From: Ephemerocybe angulata
Lineage: Eukaryota > Basidiomycota > Agaricomycetes > Agaricales > Psathyrellaceae
Reading direction: 5' to 3'
DNA: 64,000 bases
Assembly: GCA_013368325.1 (NCBI GenBank)
Contig: JAACJK010000164.1
Span: 496,001 to 560,000 of the forward strand
The position numbers and the translations under genes were made by a program. A model generated the notes under the pieces. It saw nothing but the letters and a program-made list of their open reading frames with translations, was not told the DNA's origin and searched no databases. The number at the start of each line of letters is the position of its first letter. The first letter of the stretch is position 1. Positions 1 through 10,642 of the stretch are shown here, piece after piece.

Positions 1-150
1 CGTGGTCAAGGACAGGAGGCCATTCGGAAGATCCTGTACCCTAGCCGCAGTGCTTTGATTCGGGATATCCGGAAGAAGAGGAACGCGGTGTCGCTGCAGT
101 GGGTCAAGGAGCACGGCCTCCAAGTTTTGCTCGTCGGCTGCTTCCACTGA
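1..150 (+). CDS. C-terminal end of an unrecognised protein (5' part outside window)
   Basis: Frame 1 is open from the first base to a TGA at 148-150 and gives 49 residues rich in Arg and Lys, ending in a short hydrophobic stretch (VLLVGCFH). It contains KILYPSRSALIRDIRKK. I do not recognise the family. It may be only the last exon of a longer gene, because the start lies upstream of the window. The frame could also be open by chance, since 49 codons is short; the even codon composition and the pyrimidine-rich, 3'-UTR-like sequence after the stop favour a real exon. Confidence 0.5.
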   Translation, partial: RGQGQEAIRKILYPSRSALIRDIRKKRNAVSLQWVKEHGLQVLLVGCFH

Positions 151-979
151 ACACGCCGTTCCCTCCCTCCCTTTGACATACATGCCTTTTAATGCTCTCG
201 GGTTTTCAGTCCTACTCGCGCTGCCTCTCTCTCCTTAAATTCGTCACGTTCCCCCTCCTCTGAATGGCGCCTCTCGCTTTCGTTCTTTAGTGTTATATTG
301 CCCTTCCGTTCGTCTCGGTTTCTATGCCATCGCTTGTACCATTCCTTCGCTGCCCTACGTCTAATCAGCTCTCCCCTCCTCACTTGTACTATTACGTTAC
401 GATTCTCGCTTTCTTGCATTTTGCTGTCCATGGTTCATCCTCCCCTGCCTTTCCTTCTTTATGTTTGCATGACTTTTACGATTGGGTCCTCTGAATGGTT
501 TCTGATTTCGCCGGGCCCGTTACCGTTGCCGTTAGCCTTCTGCAAGTCACTCCTTCTTGGTACCTGAGGCCTTAGCTTTTACGAATACATTGTACATTAC
601 CTAGATTTCGCATTACACGCTGTCCATTACCGTCGTTGAGATTAACCTTCTTCCTGAGCGTTGAGCCCGAGCCTGAGCCTTTCAAACGAGGATAATCAAT
701 AACTCTCGACGAATATATACAAGAGAGAGATGGAGGGGAAGAAAGTAGAGGGCTGCCAGAGTGCTAGCGTGCATTAATAGTTCCAGGTATCTATGAGCTA
801 CGTTAGGGGAGAGATGAAAGAAGGGACATAGTCGGTAAGGGGTAGCGCTGAATAGAGAATAGGTTACACCAAGCGCAGAGAGATACTTGTGAGTAAGATA
901 GACGGTTGTCGGATGAAAGACAGAGGAGCCGGCAAAGATGGAGGCAGGTAACCCAAAACAATCGAGCCGTAAGCCGTGA
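151..979. other. Intergenic, convergent 3' ends
   Basis: This stretch separates a plus-strand 3' end from the minus-strand CAF-1 gene. It is pyrimidine-rich on the plus strand up to about 600. Short open frames on both strands lack recognisable protein features. I see no RNA gene or repeat. Confidence 0.6.
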
Positions 980-3947
980 TTATGACGTCGAGGCCTAAAG
1001 AAAAGCATGAGGCCCGAAATCTGCTTTTCGAAATGAGCAGATACGTACCTGAGTTACATTAACATTCCCGGCGAAAGCAGGCCTAACAACCCATTTCTTC
1101 TTCACCTTGTCTTTCTCGCCCACCTCGCGGATCTTGGCCTCCACAGATGCCTTCGTCACCTTGTTCGGCTTGAGCGCTTCGTATATCGTTTCCACCAACA
1201 GAACGAAGCTGGATGTCTCCAACTCCGCGATCTTGTTGATGAGGAAGGGGAGGTGTGCGTCAGGGAATGGCGCACGGAGGGCAGGAGGTTTCTTCTGCGT
1301 TGTTGGTGTGGGCTGGGCGGGCGTTGGTGTGTTGGGCGTCGACGTGGATGCCGTGGAGGAGGACGCCGCGGCGTTAGATGAGAGAGGGTTCAGGCCGGAG
1401 GGTGTGTTTACGAGACGGAGGGGGACTGGCGGGATAGCGAAGCCGTCTTGTGTTGTCGGTGGCGGGTTGGCGAGGGCGGATTGGGCTTTGAGGTGGGCGC
1501 GGTGGTCTTCGTTGCAGGTCGAGACGTATGTGAAGGGGTCGATAGGAAATGGTGTGTCTATAAGGATAACTTCAGAACTAAATCTTATGGGACAGATACG
1601 TTGATAGTTACCATTGAAAAGTTGTATCTGGTAGGCTTTGAAAGGATCGTAAGAGCACTCGCCAATGCGGTTCTCCCAGAAGGGTCCCTTAGCGAACGGC
1701 ACGAGGGGCACGATGACTTTCCGTTTCTTTGTGTTCTGCTTCTTCTCAGGGTCATCGGCTTTGCGCTTCGGGAGAGGCGGTAGGTCAGTGCCGAACAGGT
1801 CTGGCGGTGTTATCGAGTCGATGTCACTAAGATTAACGATTTCAGGCTCCTCGTCGTCGTCAACTAGCCAGCTGTCAGCGTCAGAGTCATCTGCGTCCGG
1901 GTCCTCTTCGTCTTCGTCATCTTCAGCTACGTCTTCACCAACAGGTTCTTCTTCCCATTCTTCTCCACTGTCGTAGCCATAATCGAAGACGAGAAGATCC
2001 TTAGCGAGTGGTCTTCGTGGCCCAATTATACGCGAGCTTCGCGTCCAGGTACCGTAATAACCAGGGCGGGCGTCTTCTCTGAAGATGAAAACCTTCGCAG
2101 GGAAGGCCTTTCGGTCTTGGAGTTTCGTGAGGAGGGAGCGGACAATCTGATCGTCTCCTGCAACCTCGGCTTCCGACAACTGGTTCACAACGTCCCTAAC
2201 GGCCAATGGGTGATAAGTAAGGTAACCTGGAGGGAGCTTTCGTCTTCGCGTTAGGCGCGAAGGGTCGACCGCCGGGGGCAATGAAGACAGAATGCTGTTT
2301 AGTCGCTCTGAACGCGATCCATGAGCACCGAGAGCTTTTACGCTTTAGGGCAGGGACATACCTTTCTCCGTCATTCGAGACAATTCAGCCTCTGTGGGCA
2401 GAGGTTCCGACATTGTGATATCCTTCGCAGGGGTATCCTCATCGTCAATAACGATGATGTCAGGGTCTGTAGAAGCAGAATGGTGCACTCGTTTCCGCTT
2501 CTGGGATTCCTTGAACCAGTTCGTCGGTGCTAACACAGAATCGCGCTTGAGCACAAACGGCTTGAACACCTTCTCAAAGTCGGATTTGGTGCTGGAGGGA
2601 CCAGGGAGGGCAGTAGCCTGTACCTTCACACGCGTTGGTGCAATCGGTGCCTTAGGCTTCGAGAAGAAGTTGGACATGATAGTCCGTGACTTTTTATGGG
2701 CCTCCTGAGCCTTGCGTTCCTTCTCCGCTTTTGCGGCTTTCTTTTCCAGTCGTTCCTTCTCCTAAATGCAAGGAATAAGTCTCATGCCTTTTGCGAAAAT
2801 GAATGTAAACATACCTTAGCTGCTTTCTCCGGATCCACTGGTTTGGGTTGCTTAGAAGCCGCCACTGGGGTGTTACCATTCTGCACACGATATCATTGAG
2901 CATACTTTGGAACCTGATAGTGACTTGCATCCTACCTCGTCATTGGATGGTTCGTCCGCCTTCTTTTTCCCTTGCTTTTTCGCGCTCTCGACAACGACAA
3001 CCTCTGTTTTATCTGAAGGCTCTGGCGTCGAGGTTTCTGCGCCATTAACGTCTTTAAGTTTAGATCCTTTGATGCGCAAAATGGTATCCTTCTCGGCCTG
3101 AGGTAACGCATCAAAAACAGCGTTGACTGCTTTCTTTGCCTATGGACGGGTTAAATATTGTTCCGACTAGGAACTATAGACGCACTGATTTTCGCTCCTC
3201 CAACCGTGCCTCGGCTTTCTCCTTCCCGCCTTTCGGTAGCCATTCCCAGTACAATTCCTTGACTTCCCATCTCCATACAGCTAGCGTGGCAGGCAGTTTC
3301 ACGCCCAATGGCACGTCCAGACCGTAATTGTTACGGTTCAATACCGAGTTGATGGCCGCCTCAACCACAGGCTGGGGCAGGATAGCGTTTGCCTTGGCCG
3401 TCTTCTCAGTATCTTCGTCGTCTTGAACAGGCAGGAGTTCCTGTCTGATGTGCTTAGCCAATGGTCCGAGGCCTTTGTCGCTGTAGGACGGTCAGCTACG
3501 ATAATATCCAGGAGTTGTGTAACACACCTCTCGTGGGCGAGCTTTGCGATCACAGGTCTGTGCTCTTCGGGTATCTCAGTGAGCGGGGAATGGTCACTCT
3601 CGATCAGATTCTCCAACATCTCGCGAAACTTGACGATTTCTGTAGGTGGTTAGCAATTCCGGGCGGACGCGATTGGAATATTGGCTGCGCACCCTGTAAC
3701 GTCTCAGACTGCTTCTCAAACGATACAGCCTTCTGTTTGCAGACCACCTTCCCATTCTTCAAGTCGATAATTGGCGATTTGTCGCCCTTTTCTGCAATAA
3801 AACGCGTCAACTGAGCTCATCGGCGCCTGTCTTGTCGCGTCACTTACTCTCAGGCGAGGCCGTTATTGGGCGTGCTGCACACCGTTGAGGCAAATTGACA
3901 TCTTAGAGCATAATTTGCGCACCTTTATTCGATTCGGAAGTAGACAT
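980..3947 (-). CDS. RLF2: Chromatin assembly factor 1 large subunit (p150/Cac1-like)
   Basis: This is the large subunit of the CAF-1 histone chaperone, which deposits H3-H4 behind the replication fork through PCNA. I place ten exons (roughly 3947-3923, 3901-3848, 3791-3693, 3639-3528, 3480-3186, 3139-2936, 2880-2815, 2761-2362, 2307-1049, 994-980), giving 842 residues in frame. A charged KER-like helix lies near residues 280-308. It is followed by a PIP-box-like RTIMSNFF (about 310-317) leading into SKPKAP, as in other CAF-1 large subunits. The signature domain has FREDARPGYYGTW and PLAKDLLVFDYGYDSGEEWEEE near 495-540, then a long Asp/Glu tract, and a winged-helix C-terminus near 750-830. The PIP-like box has Arg where Gln is usual. 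The last 15-nt exon is tentative: without that splice the protein ends about 17 residues later. It shares a promoter with RFC2. Confidence 0.9.
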
Positions 3948-4127
3948 GGCGTGCAGCGGGCCTTGCATACGTCTGGCCCGTGCGCTGGGGTCGTTGGTCG
4001 AGGGCAAGAGCGATGCGCTGCCCGTCACCACTGGTTTCCCACACGAAAACGCGATGTGACAACGCGTGACAGCACATTTCGTCACGCGTTCGTGACATCG
4101 ACGCGTCGTGCCAGCTTGTCCTCCGCC
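3948..4127. promoter_or_regulatory. Bidirectional promoter with MCB/SCB-type cell-cycle sites
   Basis: The 180 bp between the CAF-1 and RFC2 start codons hold three perfect ACGCGT hexamers (MluI cell-cycle boxes) at 4062-4067, 4084-4089 and 4101-4106. An SCB-like CACGAAA sits at 4042-4048, directly followed by ACGCGA at 4049-4054. In fungi these are the recognition sequences of the MBF and SBF transcription factors that activate replication genes at G1/S. A further ACGCGT lies at 3802-3807 in intron 2 of the CAF-1 gene. The motifs are seen directly; the shared regulation is inference from known MBF biology. Confidence 0.75.
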
Positions 4128-5507
4128 ATGTCCAACTTTTTCAATCCGAGAGCCCCGTCAGCGAAGAATGCCCCCAAAACGACGGCAGATCCTGCGTTAC
4201 AACCATGGGTTGAGAAATAGTGAGTCTGGTGGTTTGATTATCTAGAGGAATCAACTGACAGTGACTACAGCCGCCCAAAGACAATCGACGACGTCTCTGC
4301 CCAGGAGCACACTGTTGCTGTGCTTCAGAAGACATTAACATCTGCAAATGTATGAATAACCTGAAAGTCGTTGCTGGAGAGAGATTTACATGGCATCTAG
4401 TTACCCCACATGCTCTTCTACGGACCCCCAGGAACAGGAAAGACGTCCACCATTCTTGCTCTCTCTCGCCAGCTCTTTGGGTGCGTGAAGATGCCACCGT
4501 GGATGGAGCGGTATATCTGACATCAAGATCAGACCCGATAACTTCAGAAATCGAGTGCTGGAACTCAACGCTTCAGATGAACGTGGTATTGCCATTGTTC
4601 GAGAAAAAGTCAAGAACTTTGCTCGCCAAACGCCTCGCGCTCAAGCCGTTTCGTCCGACGGAAAGACGTACCCGTGTCCACCTTACAAGATCATTATTCT
4701 TGACGAAGCAGATTCAATGACGCAGGATGCTCAGGGTGCTTTGCGTCGAATCATGGAGACATACGCTAAAATCACTCGCTTTTGCCTTGTTTGCAACTAC
4801 GTTACAAGGTACAAGACTCCTCTATTCCTTCATCTCAAGGTTGTTCTCACAAGTTCTCTAGAATCATCGAACCTCTCGCGTCCCGTTGCTCCAAATTCCG
4901 TTTCACGCCCCTTGACTCTACCTCAGCTTTCTCTCGTCTTTCCTACATCGCGAAAGAAGAGAAGATTGACATAGGGCCTCAAGTCATCGATACCCTCATT
5001 GCCACCTCCCATGGAGACCTCCGTCGCGCCATCACCTACCTCCAATCCGCATCCCGACTATCTGCCTCCTCCAACCCTCCAACACCAATTCTCCCAGTAG
5101 ATATCCAGGAGATTGCGGGAGTCGTCCCCGACACCATCATCAACGACTTTGCAAGAGTACTCGGAGTCGCGGTCGATGACGATGCCTCAATGGATATTGA
5201 TGAACCCAAGTCATCTCAGAAATCAGGGTTCGAGCCTATTAGAAAGAAAGTCAAGTACCTCATGAGAGAAGGTTACTCGGCAACCCAAATACTCGCACAG
5301 GTCCGTTACTTACATTCGCGCACGAGGCAACTGACTGACTGTTATTAGCTTCACGATCTTGTTATCTTCCACCCAGCTCTTGACGGGCGCAAAAAGTCGA
5401 AGTGCGGCTTGGCTTTCGCCGAAGCTGATAAAGCGCTCAACGACGGAGCGGACGAAGAGCTTTGGGTCCTGGAAGTCGGACTGAAGATTTACAAGGCCGT
5501 TTCATAG
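4128..5507 (+). CDS. RFC2: Replication factor C subunit 2 (human RFC4-like clamp-loader ATPase)
   Basis: This AAA+ subunit of the heteropentameric RFC loads PCNA onto primer-template junctions. Six exons (4128-4219, 4271-4349, 4401-4480, 4533-4808, 4862-5300, 5349-5507) give 374 residues. It shows RFC box II-like WVEKYRPK, Walker [11 protein letters not shown] near residues 65-74, ELNASDERG, Walker [11 protein letters not shown] near 135, [12 protein letters not shown], the SRC arginine-finger motif in [12 protein letters not shown], and [14 protein letters not shown] (sensor 2). The order and spacing match yeast Rfc2 and human RFC4 rather than Rfc3-5. A Ser/Pro/Asp-rich insertion ([12 protein letters not shown]) lies in the collar region. 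The start is chosen because MSNFF directly precedes the conserved domain and the upstream region is promoter. Confidence 0.95.
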
Positions 5508-6107
5508 ATGGTTGCAACACTTTGTCCTCGGCTTTCCATCTTGAACGCGCCTCACCCTGTATCTCTCAGCTTTCCTCTTGTATAGCAGCGCCTAATACCA
5601 CCGTTCAAAGACGACTCCGCCCTACAATCAATTTCAATCTGACATTGCGCCTTGAGGTGCTCGTGTGTAAGTTCGAAAGGCAACTCATCTTTACGCACAT
5701 CGCATTCTTCTCAGATCTAGCACTCCGAGCTCTGCCGCCTTTCAAGACCTTGGTCGTGGAGCTGGTGCAGTCGTGCTCCGGCAACCATGACTGTGACTTC
5801 TCACCAGCCACCACGTACTCTTGCGATACCGGAACCCAATAATGATACTAGCCCTTGGCTGCGTCGCGTTCCTTGCCATCCGAAACGCAACACAGAATAC
5901 CAGGCGCGCAACGAGGAATGCTTCACCTCAGACCACAGTACTAATAATTTGAAACCACTGACGTATCTTGAAACGCCTAGAAAGTGGGGCAGCTCCCACT
6001 GTCTAGTCTCAGAAAACTCCTAAATCCGCAGTGTGGTCGAGTTTGGATAACGAAAAGGTATATAAGGCCACCTACCCCTGACACACATTTCCACTCATAC
6101 AATCATA
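5508..6107. promoter_or_regulatory. Intergenic with HSP20 promoter; TATA box 6059-6065
   Basis: Between RFC2 and the HSP20 gene there is no supported gene. TATATAA at 6059-6065 lies 43 bp before the HSP20 ATG. Two GAA triplets at 5970 and 5980 have the 10-bp spacing of step-type heat-shock elements, but a third unit is not evident, so heat-shock control is only suggested. Confidence 0.5.
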
Positions 6108-6669
6108 ATGGCAGCTCTCTTCTACGAACCCTTCTACGACTTTGAGCGTCTCATCGACGACACTCTGGGCTACCGCATGGCCCCTACCTCCAAAGACCTC
6201 TCCGTCAGGTCCAAGGATGACCAAAACCAAGTTTCCAGGCCCATGAAGCCAAAGTGAGCTTATCAACTGTCTGCTCAGTGCTCACTAATACGCCTTCCAG
6301 GATGGACCTCCACGAGGACTCGGAAAAGAACTTAGTCACCGCGACCTTCGAGCTCCCGGGCCTCAAGAAAGAAGACGTGAACATCAACGTCGACAACAAC
6401 CGCCTCACCGTCTCGGGCGAGACCCACCAGGACAAGGAGTACGACGAGAACGGCTACGCCGTCAAAGAGCGTAGGTACGGAACCTTCTCGCGTACCCTGC
6501 AGCTGCCCCAGGGTGTCCAGGTACGTTTCAAGCGGTGTATTCTTTAACGCTGACGCTGACGGTTGTTTAGGACAACCAAATCAAAGCCAAGATGGAGAAT
6601 GGTGTTCTCACCGTGCAATTCCCCAAGGCTTCGACTGAGGCCACCCCGAAGAAGATTACTATCGAGTAG
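6108..6669 (+). CDS. Small heat-shock protein, HSP20/alpha-crystallin family
   Basis: This is an ATP-independent cytosolic holdase chaperone. Three exons (6108-6253, 6301-6520, 6571-6669) give 154 residues, typical for fungal class I small heat-shock proteins (about 16-18 kDa). The N-terminal arm starts MAALFYEPFYDFERLID. The alpha-crystallin domain runs from the second exon with ATFELPGLKKEDVNI, NRLTVSGE, YGTFSRTLQLPQGV and IKAKMENGVLTVQFPK. The C-terminal ITIE resembles the family I-x-I anchor but has only four residues. A strong TATA box 43 bp upstream fits an inducible gene. The 3' UTR carries a short duplication. Confidence 0.93.
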
Positions 6670-6721
6670 ATGAATTGATGAAGTGAAATGTGTAGCGTCG
6701 TTGCGTCGCCTCGAAGAGGTG

Positions 6722-6810
6722 TTTTGAAGATGGTATTTCTCGTAAAGGGTCTTGTAATACTAGCTCACGTTTTGAAGATGTCGTTGTATCATAGGGTGTT
6801 GTAATACTAG
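6722..6810. repeat. Imperfect ~48-bp tandem duplication in the HSP20 3' region
   Basis: TTTTGAAGATG occurs at 6722 and again at about 6770, and TTGTAATACTAG at about 6752 and 6799, so the two blocks are offset by 47-48 bp with diverged sequence between them. It lies just after the HSP20 stop codon. Function is unknown; it looks like a local slippage duplication. Confidence 0.6.
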
Positions 6811-7259
6811 TTCGAATGCATGCATGAATTTTGTCTGTCAATAGCTTGAACGTTGATGCACGCAGAAGAATGACTCTGGAACTTTGCTGCAAAACCAAAT
6901 ATGTTACATTCATCTTCAATCTTTTGGGGGTAGGAGCGTAGAGGGCGATGTGCGAGGGCAAGAAGAAACCACGACGCGAGGCAAACGTATCGTACAAGCA
7001 CACGGACTAGCAGTACAGAAAATGTCAGACCACGATCAAGGAGAGATAGATGTGTAGCGTCGGCGGCGAAGCGCAAGAGACGTAGAGAGAGAGAGAGTGG
7101 CAAGATGTTACATTGCATGCGTGGATGGGGTAATGAAACAAACAGAAGTCGAGAGCGAGAAAAAGCTATCTATGCCGCAAAGAAACAAGAAAAACTACAC
7201 GATGGTGGTGCGGGTAAGGGGTAAATACAATCCATTTAGCTAGCTACAGCGCCATCCCT
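6811..7259. other. Intergenic between convergent HSP20 and Hsp70 genes
   Basis: This is the 3' flanking sequence of the two convergent chaperone genes. It contains a GA-rich run near 7080-7100. No gene or RNA was recognised. Confidence 0.6.
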
Positions 7260-8494
7260 TCATCGGATGCCGGCGGTGGCTTTTTGGAGGGCACGCTTGA
7301 TGCCGAGCTGGGCCTTCCTCAGCTCGTCAGCGGTGGAGTCCTCGATCTCGAGCTTCTCGAGGGCACGGGCAAGCTCAGCCTCGACCTGGTTCTTAGCTCC
7401 GCGCTTGAGCTTCATGCCGATCTCGGGCGAGGTGATGGTGCTCTCGACCTGGTGGATGTAAGCCTCAAGGTCGGACTTGGCCTCGTGCTTGGCAGAGAAC
7501 TCCTTGTCGGCGGCCTTGAACTGCTCAGCGTCCTTGATCATCTGCTCGATCTCAGCAGAGGAGAGACGGCCAACAGAGTTGGTGATGGCTGGAAAAGAGC
7601 GGAAACGTCAATATCGAGTTGCAGTGAGTTATGTGCGCGAAAACGTACTGATGGAAGCCTTGCGGCCGGAAGCACGGTCCTGAGCGGAGACCTTCAACAA
7701 ACCGTTGGCATCAACCTCGAAGGTGGTGACAAGCTCAGCCTGGCCACGGGGCATGGGGGGAATGCCAGTGAGCTCGAATTCACCGAGGAGACGGTTGTCA
7801 CGGCACTGGGTGCGCTCTCCCTCGTAGACGGGGAAGGTGACGGTGGTCTGGTTGTCCTCGACGGTGGTGAAGACACGGGACTTGTTGGTGGGGATGGGGG
7901 TGTTGCGGGGAACGACAATACCGAAGACATCACCCTGCATGGCGACACCGAGGGAGAGGGGGGAGACATCGAGGAGGAGGAGGTCCTTGGTCTGGTCGGA
8001 GGTCTGGCCAGTGAGGATAGCGGCCTGGACGGCGGCACCGTAGGCAACAGCCTCATCGGGGTTGATGGACTTGTTGAGCTGGCGGCCACCGAAGAACTCG
8101 GAGACGAGGGACTGGATCTTGGGGATACGGGTAGATCCACCGACGAGGACGATGTCATCGACCTTGTCGCGGGGGATCTTGGAGTCCTTGAGGACCTTCT
8201 CGACGGGGTCGATGGTGGACTTGAAGGGGGCAGCGTTGATCTCCTCGAAACGGGCACGAGTGATGTTGGAGGAGAAATCCTCACCCTGATGAAAGCTGGA
8301 TTAGCATGGAGCCAAAACGCCATGTAAGGACAAGACGAACCTGGTAGAGGGAGTCGACCTCGATGGTGGTCTGGGTGACGGAGGAGAGGGTCCTCTTGGC
8401 ACGCTCGCAAGCAGAGCGGAGACGACGGAGAGCACGGGCATCGTCGGAGATGTCGAGCTTGGTCTTCTTCTTGAACTCGTTCTTGAAGAACTCG

Positions 8495-8526
<32 letters not shown>

Positions 8527-9484
8527 ATGGGTGTCACCAGAGGTGGCCTTGACGGCGAAGACACCACCAGAGATGTTCAAGAGGGAGACATCGAAAGTTC
8601 CTCCTCCGAGATCGAAGATGAGGACGTTCTTCTCAGCCTTGGACTGGCGGTCGAGACCGTAGGCGATGGCGGCGGCGGTGGGCTCGTTGATGATACGGAG
8701 AACCTCGAGACCGGCGATGGCACCAGCATCCTTGGTGGCGAGACGCTGGGAGTCGTTGAAGTAGGCGGGGACGCTGTTAAAAATTTCGGAGTTAGCCACC
8801 GAGCCCAGAAAAAGATAAGCATCACCCACGTGACGACGGCCTTCTTGACCTCCTTGCCGAGCTTGGCCTCAGAGATCTCCTTCATTTTGACGAGGACCAT
8901 GGCGGAGATTTCCTGGGGAGAGAAGGTCTTCTCCTCGTTGAGGTAGTCGACCTTGATGAGGGGCGAGCCGTCCTTCTCGACGACGGTGAAGGGCCAGTGG
9001 GCCATGTCCTATAGCTGAATGAGCACCAGATCAAAAACCATATCTTTTCTGAGCTACCTTCTTGACATCGGGGTCACTAAGCACAGAGGGCGTCAGACAC
9101 GGGCGCAGAGGGTGTATGCGACGCAAAAACTCACTCGAAGCGACGACCGATGAGACGCTTGGCGTCGAAGACGGTGTTGGTGGGGTTCATCGCAGCCTGG
9201 TTCTTGGCGGCATCACCGATGAGACGCTCATCGGAGGAGAAGGCGACGTAGGAGGGGGTGGTGCGGTTACCCTCTGTTCTGGGGTGAGACTTGGATAGAG
9301 AAAAGATGTTTTATCACGTACGGTCGTTGGCGATAATCTCGACACGGTCGTTCTGCCAGACACCGACGCAACTAATCGACGGTAATCAGCAGGCTTGCTC
9401 GACGTCGAGGACGATGAGGACTCACGAGTAGGTGGTACCGAGATCAATGCCGATGGCACCGTCGAACAAGTCCTCAGCCGACAT
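7260..9484 (-). CDS. SSB1: Ribosome-associated Hsp70 of the Ssb type
   Basis: This Hsp70 chaperone binds nascent chains at the ribosome exit with the RAC co-chaperone (known for yeast Ssb). Eight exons with seven short introns encode about 610 residues. The nucleotide-binding domain has GIDLGTTYS at residues 12-20, [44 protein letters not shown] and [11 protein letters not shown]. The substrate-binding domain has [13 protein letters not shown] and [18 protein letters not shown]. The protein ends in [23 protein letters not shown] and lacks the EEVD tail of cytosolic Ssa-type Hsp70. That ending, with [18 protein letters not shown] and the [13 protein letters not shown] stretch, matches Ssb rather than Ssa. 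The ATG at 9484 starts [16 protein letters not shown]. It is head-to-head with the uS2m gene. Confidence 0.93.
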
Positions 9485-9623
9485 TTTTTTTGAGTAGAGA
9501 GAAGGGAAGATGGAGGAAAGAGACCGAGAGAGGTTTGCGTTAAGACGACGAGAAAAAAAATCGATCGCCGATGAGGTAAGCAAACCGCCCCTCACATTTC
9601 GCACAGCCACCACCGCCCTCCTC
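9485..9623. promoter_or_regulatory. Short bidirectional promoter between Hsp70-Ssb and uS2m
   Basis: Only 139 bp separate the two start codons. The sequence is purine-rich next to the Hsp70 start, with an A-tract near 9553, and C-rich next to the uS2m start. No TATA box or classical heat-shock element was seen, as expected for constitutive translation-linked genes. Confidence 0.55.
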
Positions 9624-10600
9624 ATGTCTCTTCCGACGATGCGTCCATGGCTCGCCGCCGCGAGAACCTGCTGCTCGTCGTCGCGCACAGCGAGCTCGCA
9701 CCTTCCTAGCGCTGCGAGGGCCCAGTCCACCGCCGCAGCAGCGTCTGCTGCACCCCGCCTCAAATCCCAGGCCGACTGGGACCAGTTCCGCCTCGAAAAG
9801 GGCAAGGTCCGCCATCTGAGTATGTTCTGCCAATACCTTCTACCCAGCGCAGCCCACTGACTCGACCATACTCCACAGTCGACGTCTTCTCAGAGCACGG
9901 CTCAACACAGACAGCAGAGTCGACGTTCCACCTGCGCGACCAGCTGCACAAGCCCACACGTAACACGACCGTCTCCGCACTGCTGGCCGCCGGCGCGCAC
10001 TTTGGCCATGCCGCGTCCAGGATGAACCCCAACTTCATGCCCTACGCGTACGGAACGCGTGCGGGTATCACCATCATCGACCTCGACAGCACCCTGCCCC
10101 TCCTGCGGCGCGCAGCGAACGTCACGCGCGCCGTCGCCCGCGCCGGAGGCCAGATTGTCTTCATTGGCACCCGCCCCGACCTCAAGCCCGTCGTACAGAA
10201 GGCCGCAGAACGAATAGGACCGCTGGCATACTACGTCGGCGAACGCTGGCTCCCAGGCACCCTCACCAACAAGCTCGAGTTCTTCAAGGACCAGACCGAA
10301 ACCACCAAAGTCACCCCCGACCTTGCCATCATCCTCAACCCCGTCAACAACCAGAACGCCATCCGCGAATTTGCTGCCGAGCATGTACCGACCATTGGCA
10401 TCATCGACTCCAACGTCGACCCCCGTCTCGTCATGTACCCCATCCCGGCCAACGACGAGAACACCCGCGCTGCCGAGCTCATCGGAGGCGTCCTCAGCAT
10501 CGCTGGACGAGAGGGCGCCGCTCTCTACGCCCAGGATTTGAGGGCCAAGGCAATTGTGGAAGCTAAGCGAGCTAGACAACGTTCGCTGAGATTCAACTAG
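9624..10600 (+). CDS. MRP4: Mitochondrial small-subunit ribosomal protein uS2m (Mrp4-like)
   Basis: This is a component of the mitochondrial ribosome small subunit. Two exons (9624-9819, 9879-10600) give 305 residues. The first 45 or so residues are rich in Arg, Ser and Ala with almost no acidic residues, a typical matrix targeting presequence. The uS2 domain follows with ALLAAGAHFGHAASRMNPNF, GITIIDLDSTLPLL, GGQIVFIGTRPDLKPVVQKAA, RWLPGTLTN, PDLAIILNP and VPTIGIIDSNVDPRLVMYPIPAND, which are the conserved bacterial S2 blocks. The start is the first ATG in frame. Confidence 0.93.
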
Positions 10601-10642
10601 TGTTACACATTATACAGCCTCTAATATCTATTCTAATGAGCC

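Noticed and set aside
5950..6060. Full heat-shock element upstream of HSP20
   Set aside because: Two GAA units at 10-bp spacing are present, but no third unit or inverted TTC completes a convincing element.
7284..8327. 347-codon plus-strand frame opposite the Hsp70 gene, and long frames opposite it at 7694-8410
   Set aside because: Low-complexity Gly/Leu/Val/Asp or Ser/Pro translations mirror the strongly biased codons of the Hsp70 exons on the other strand.
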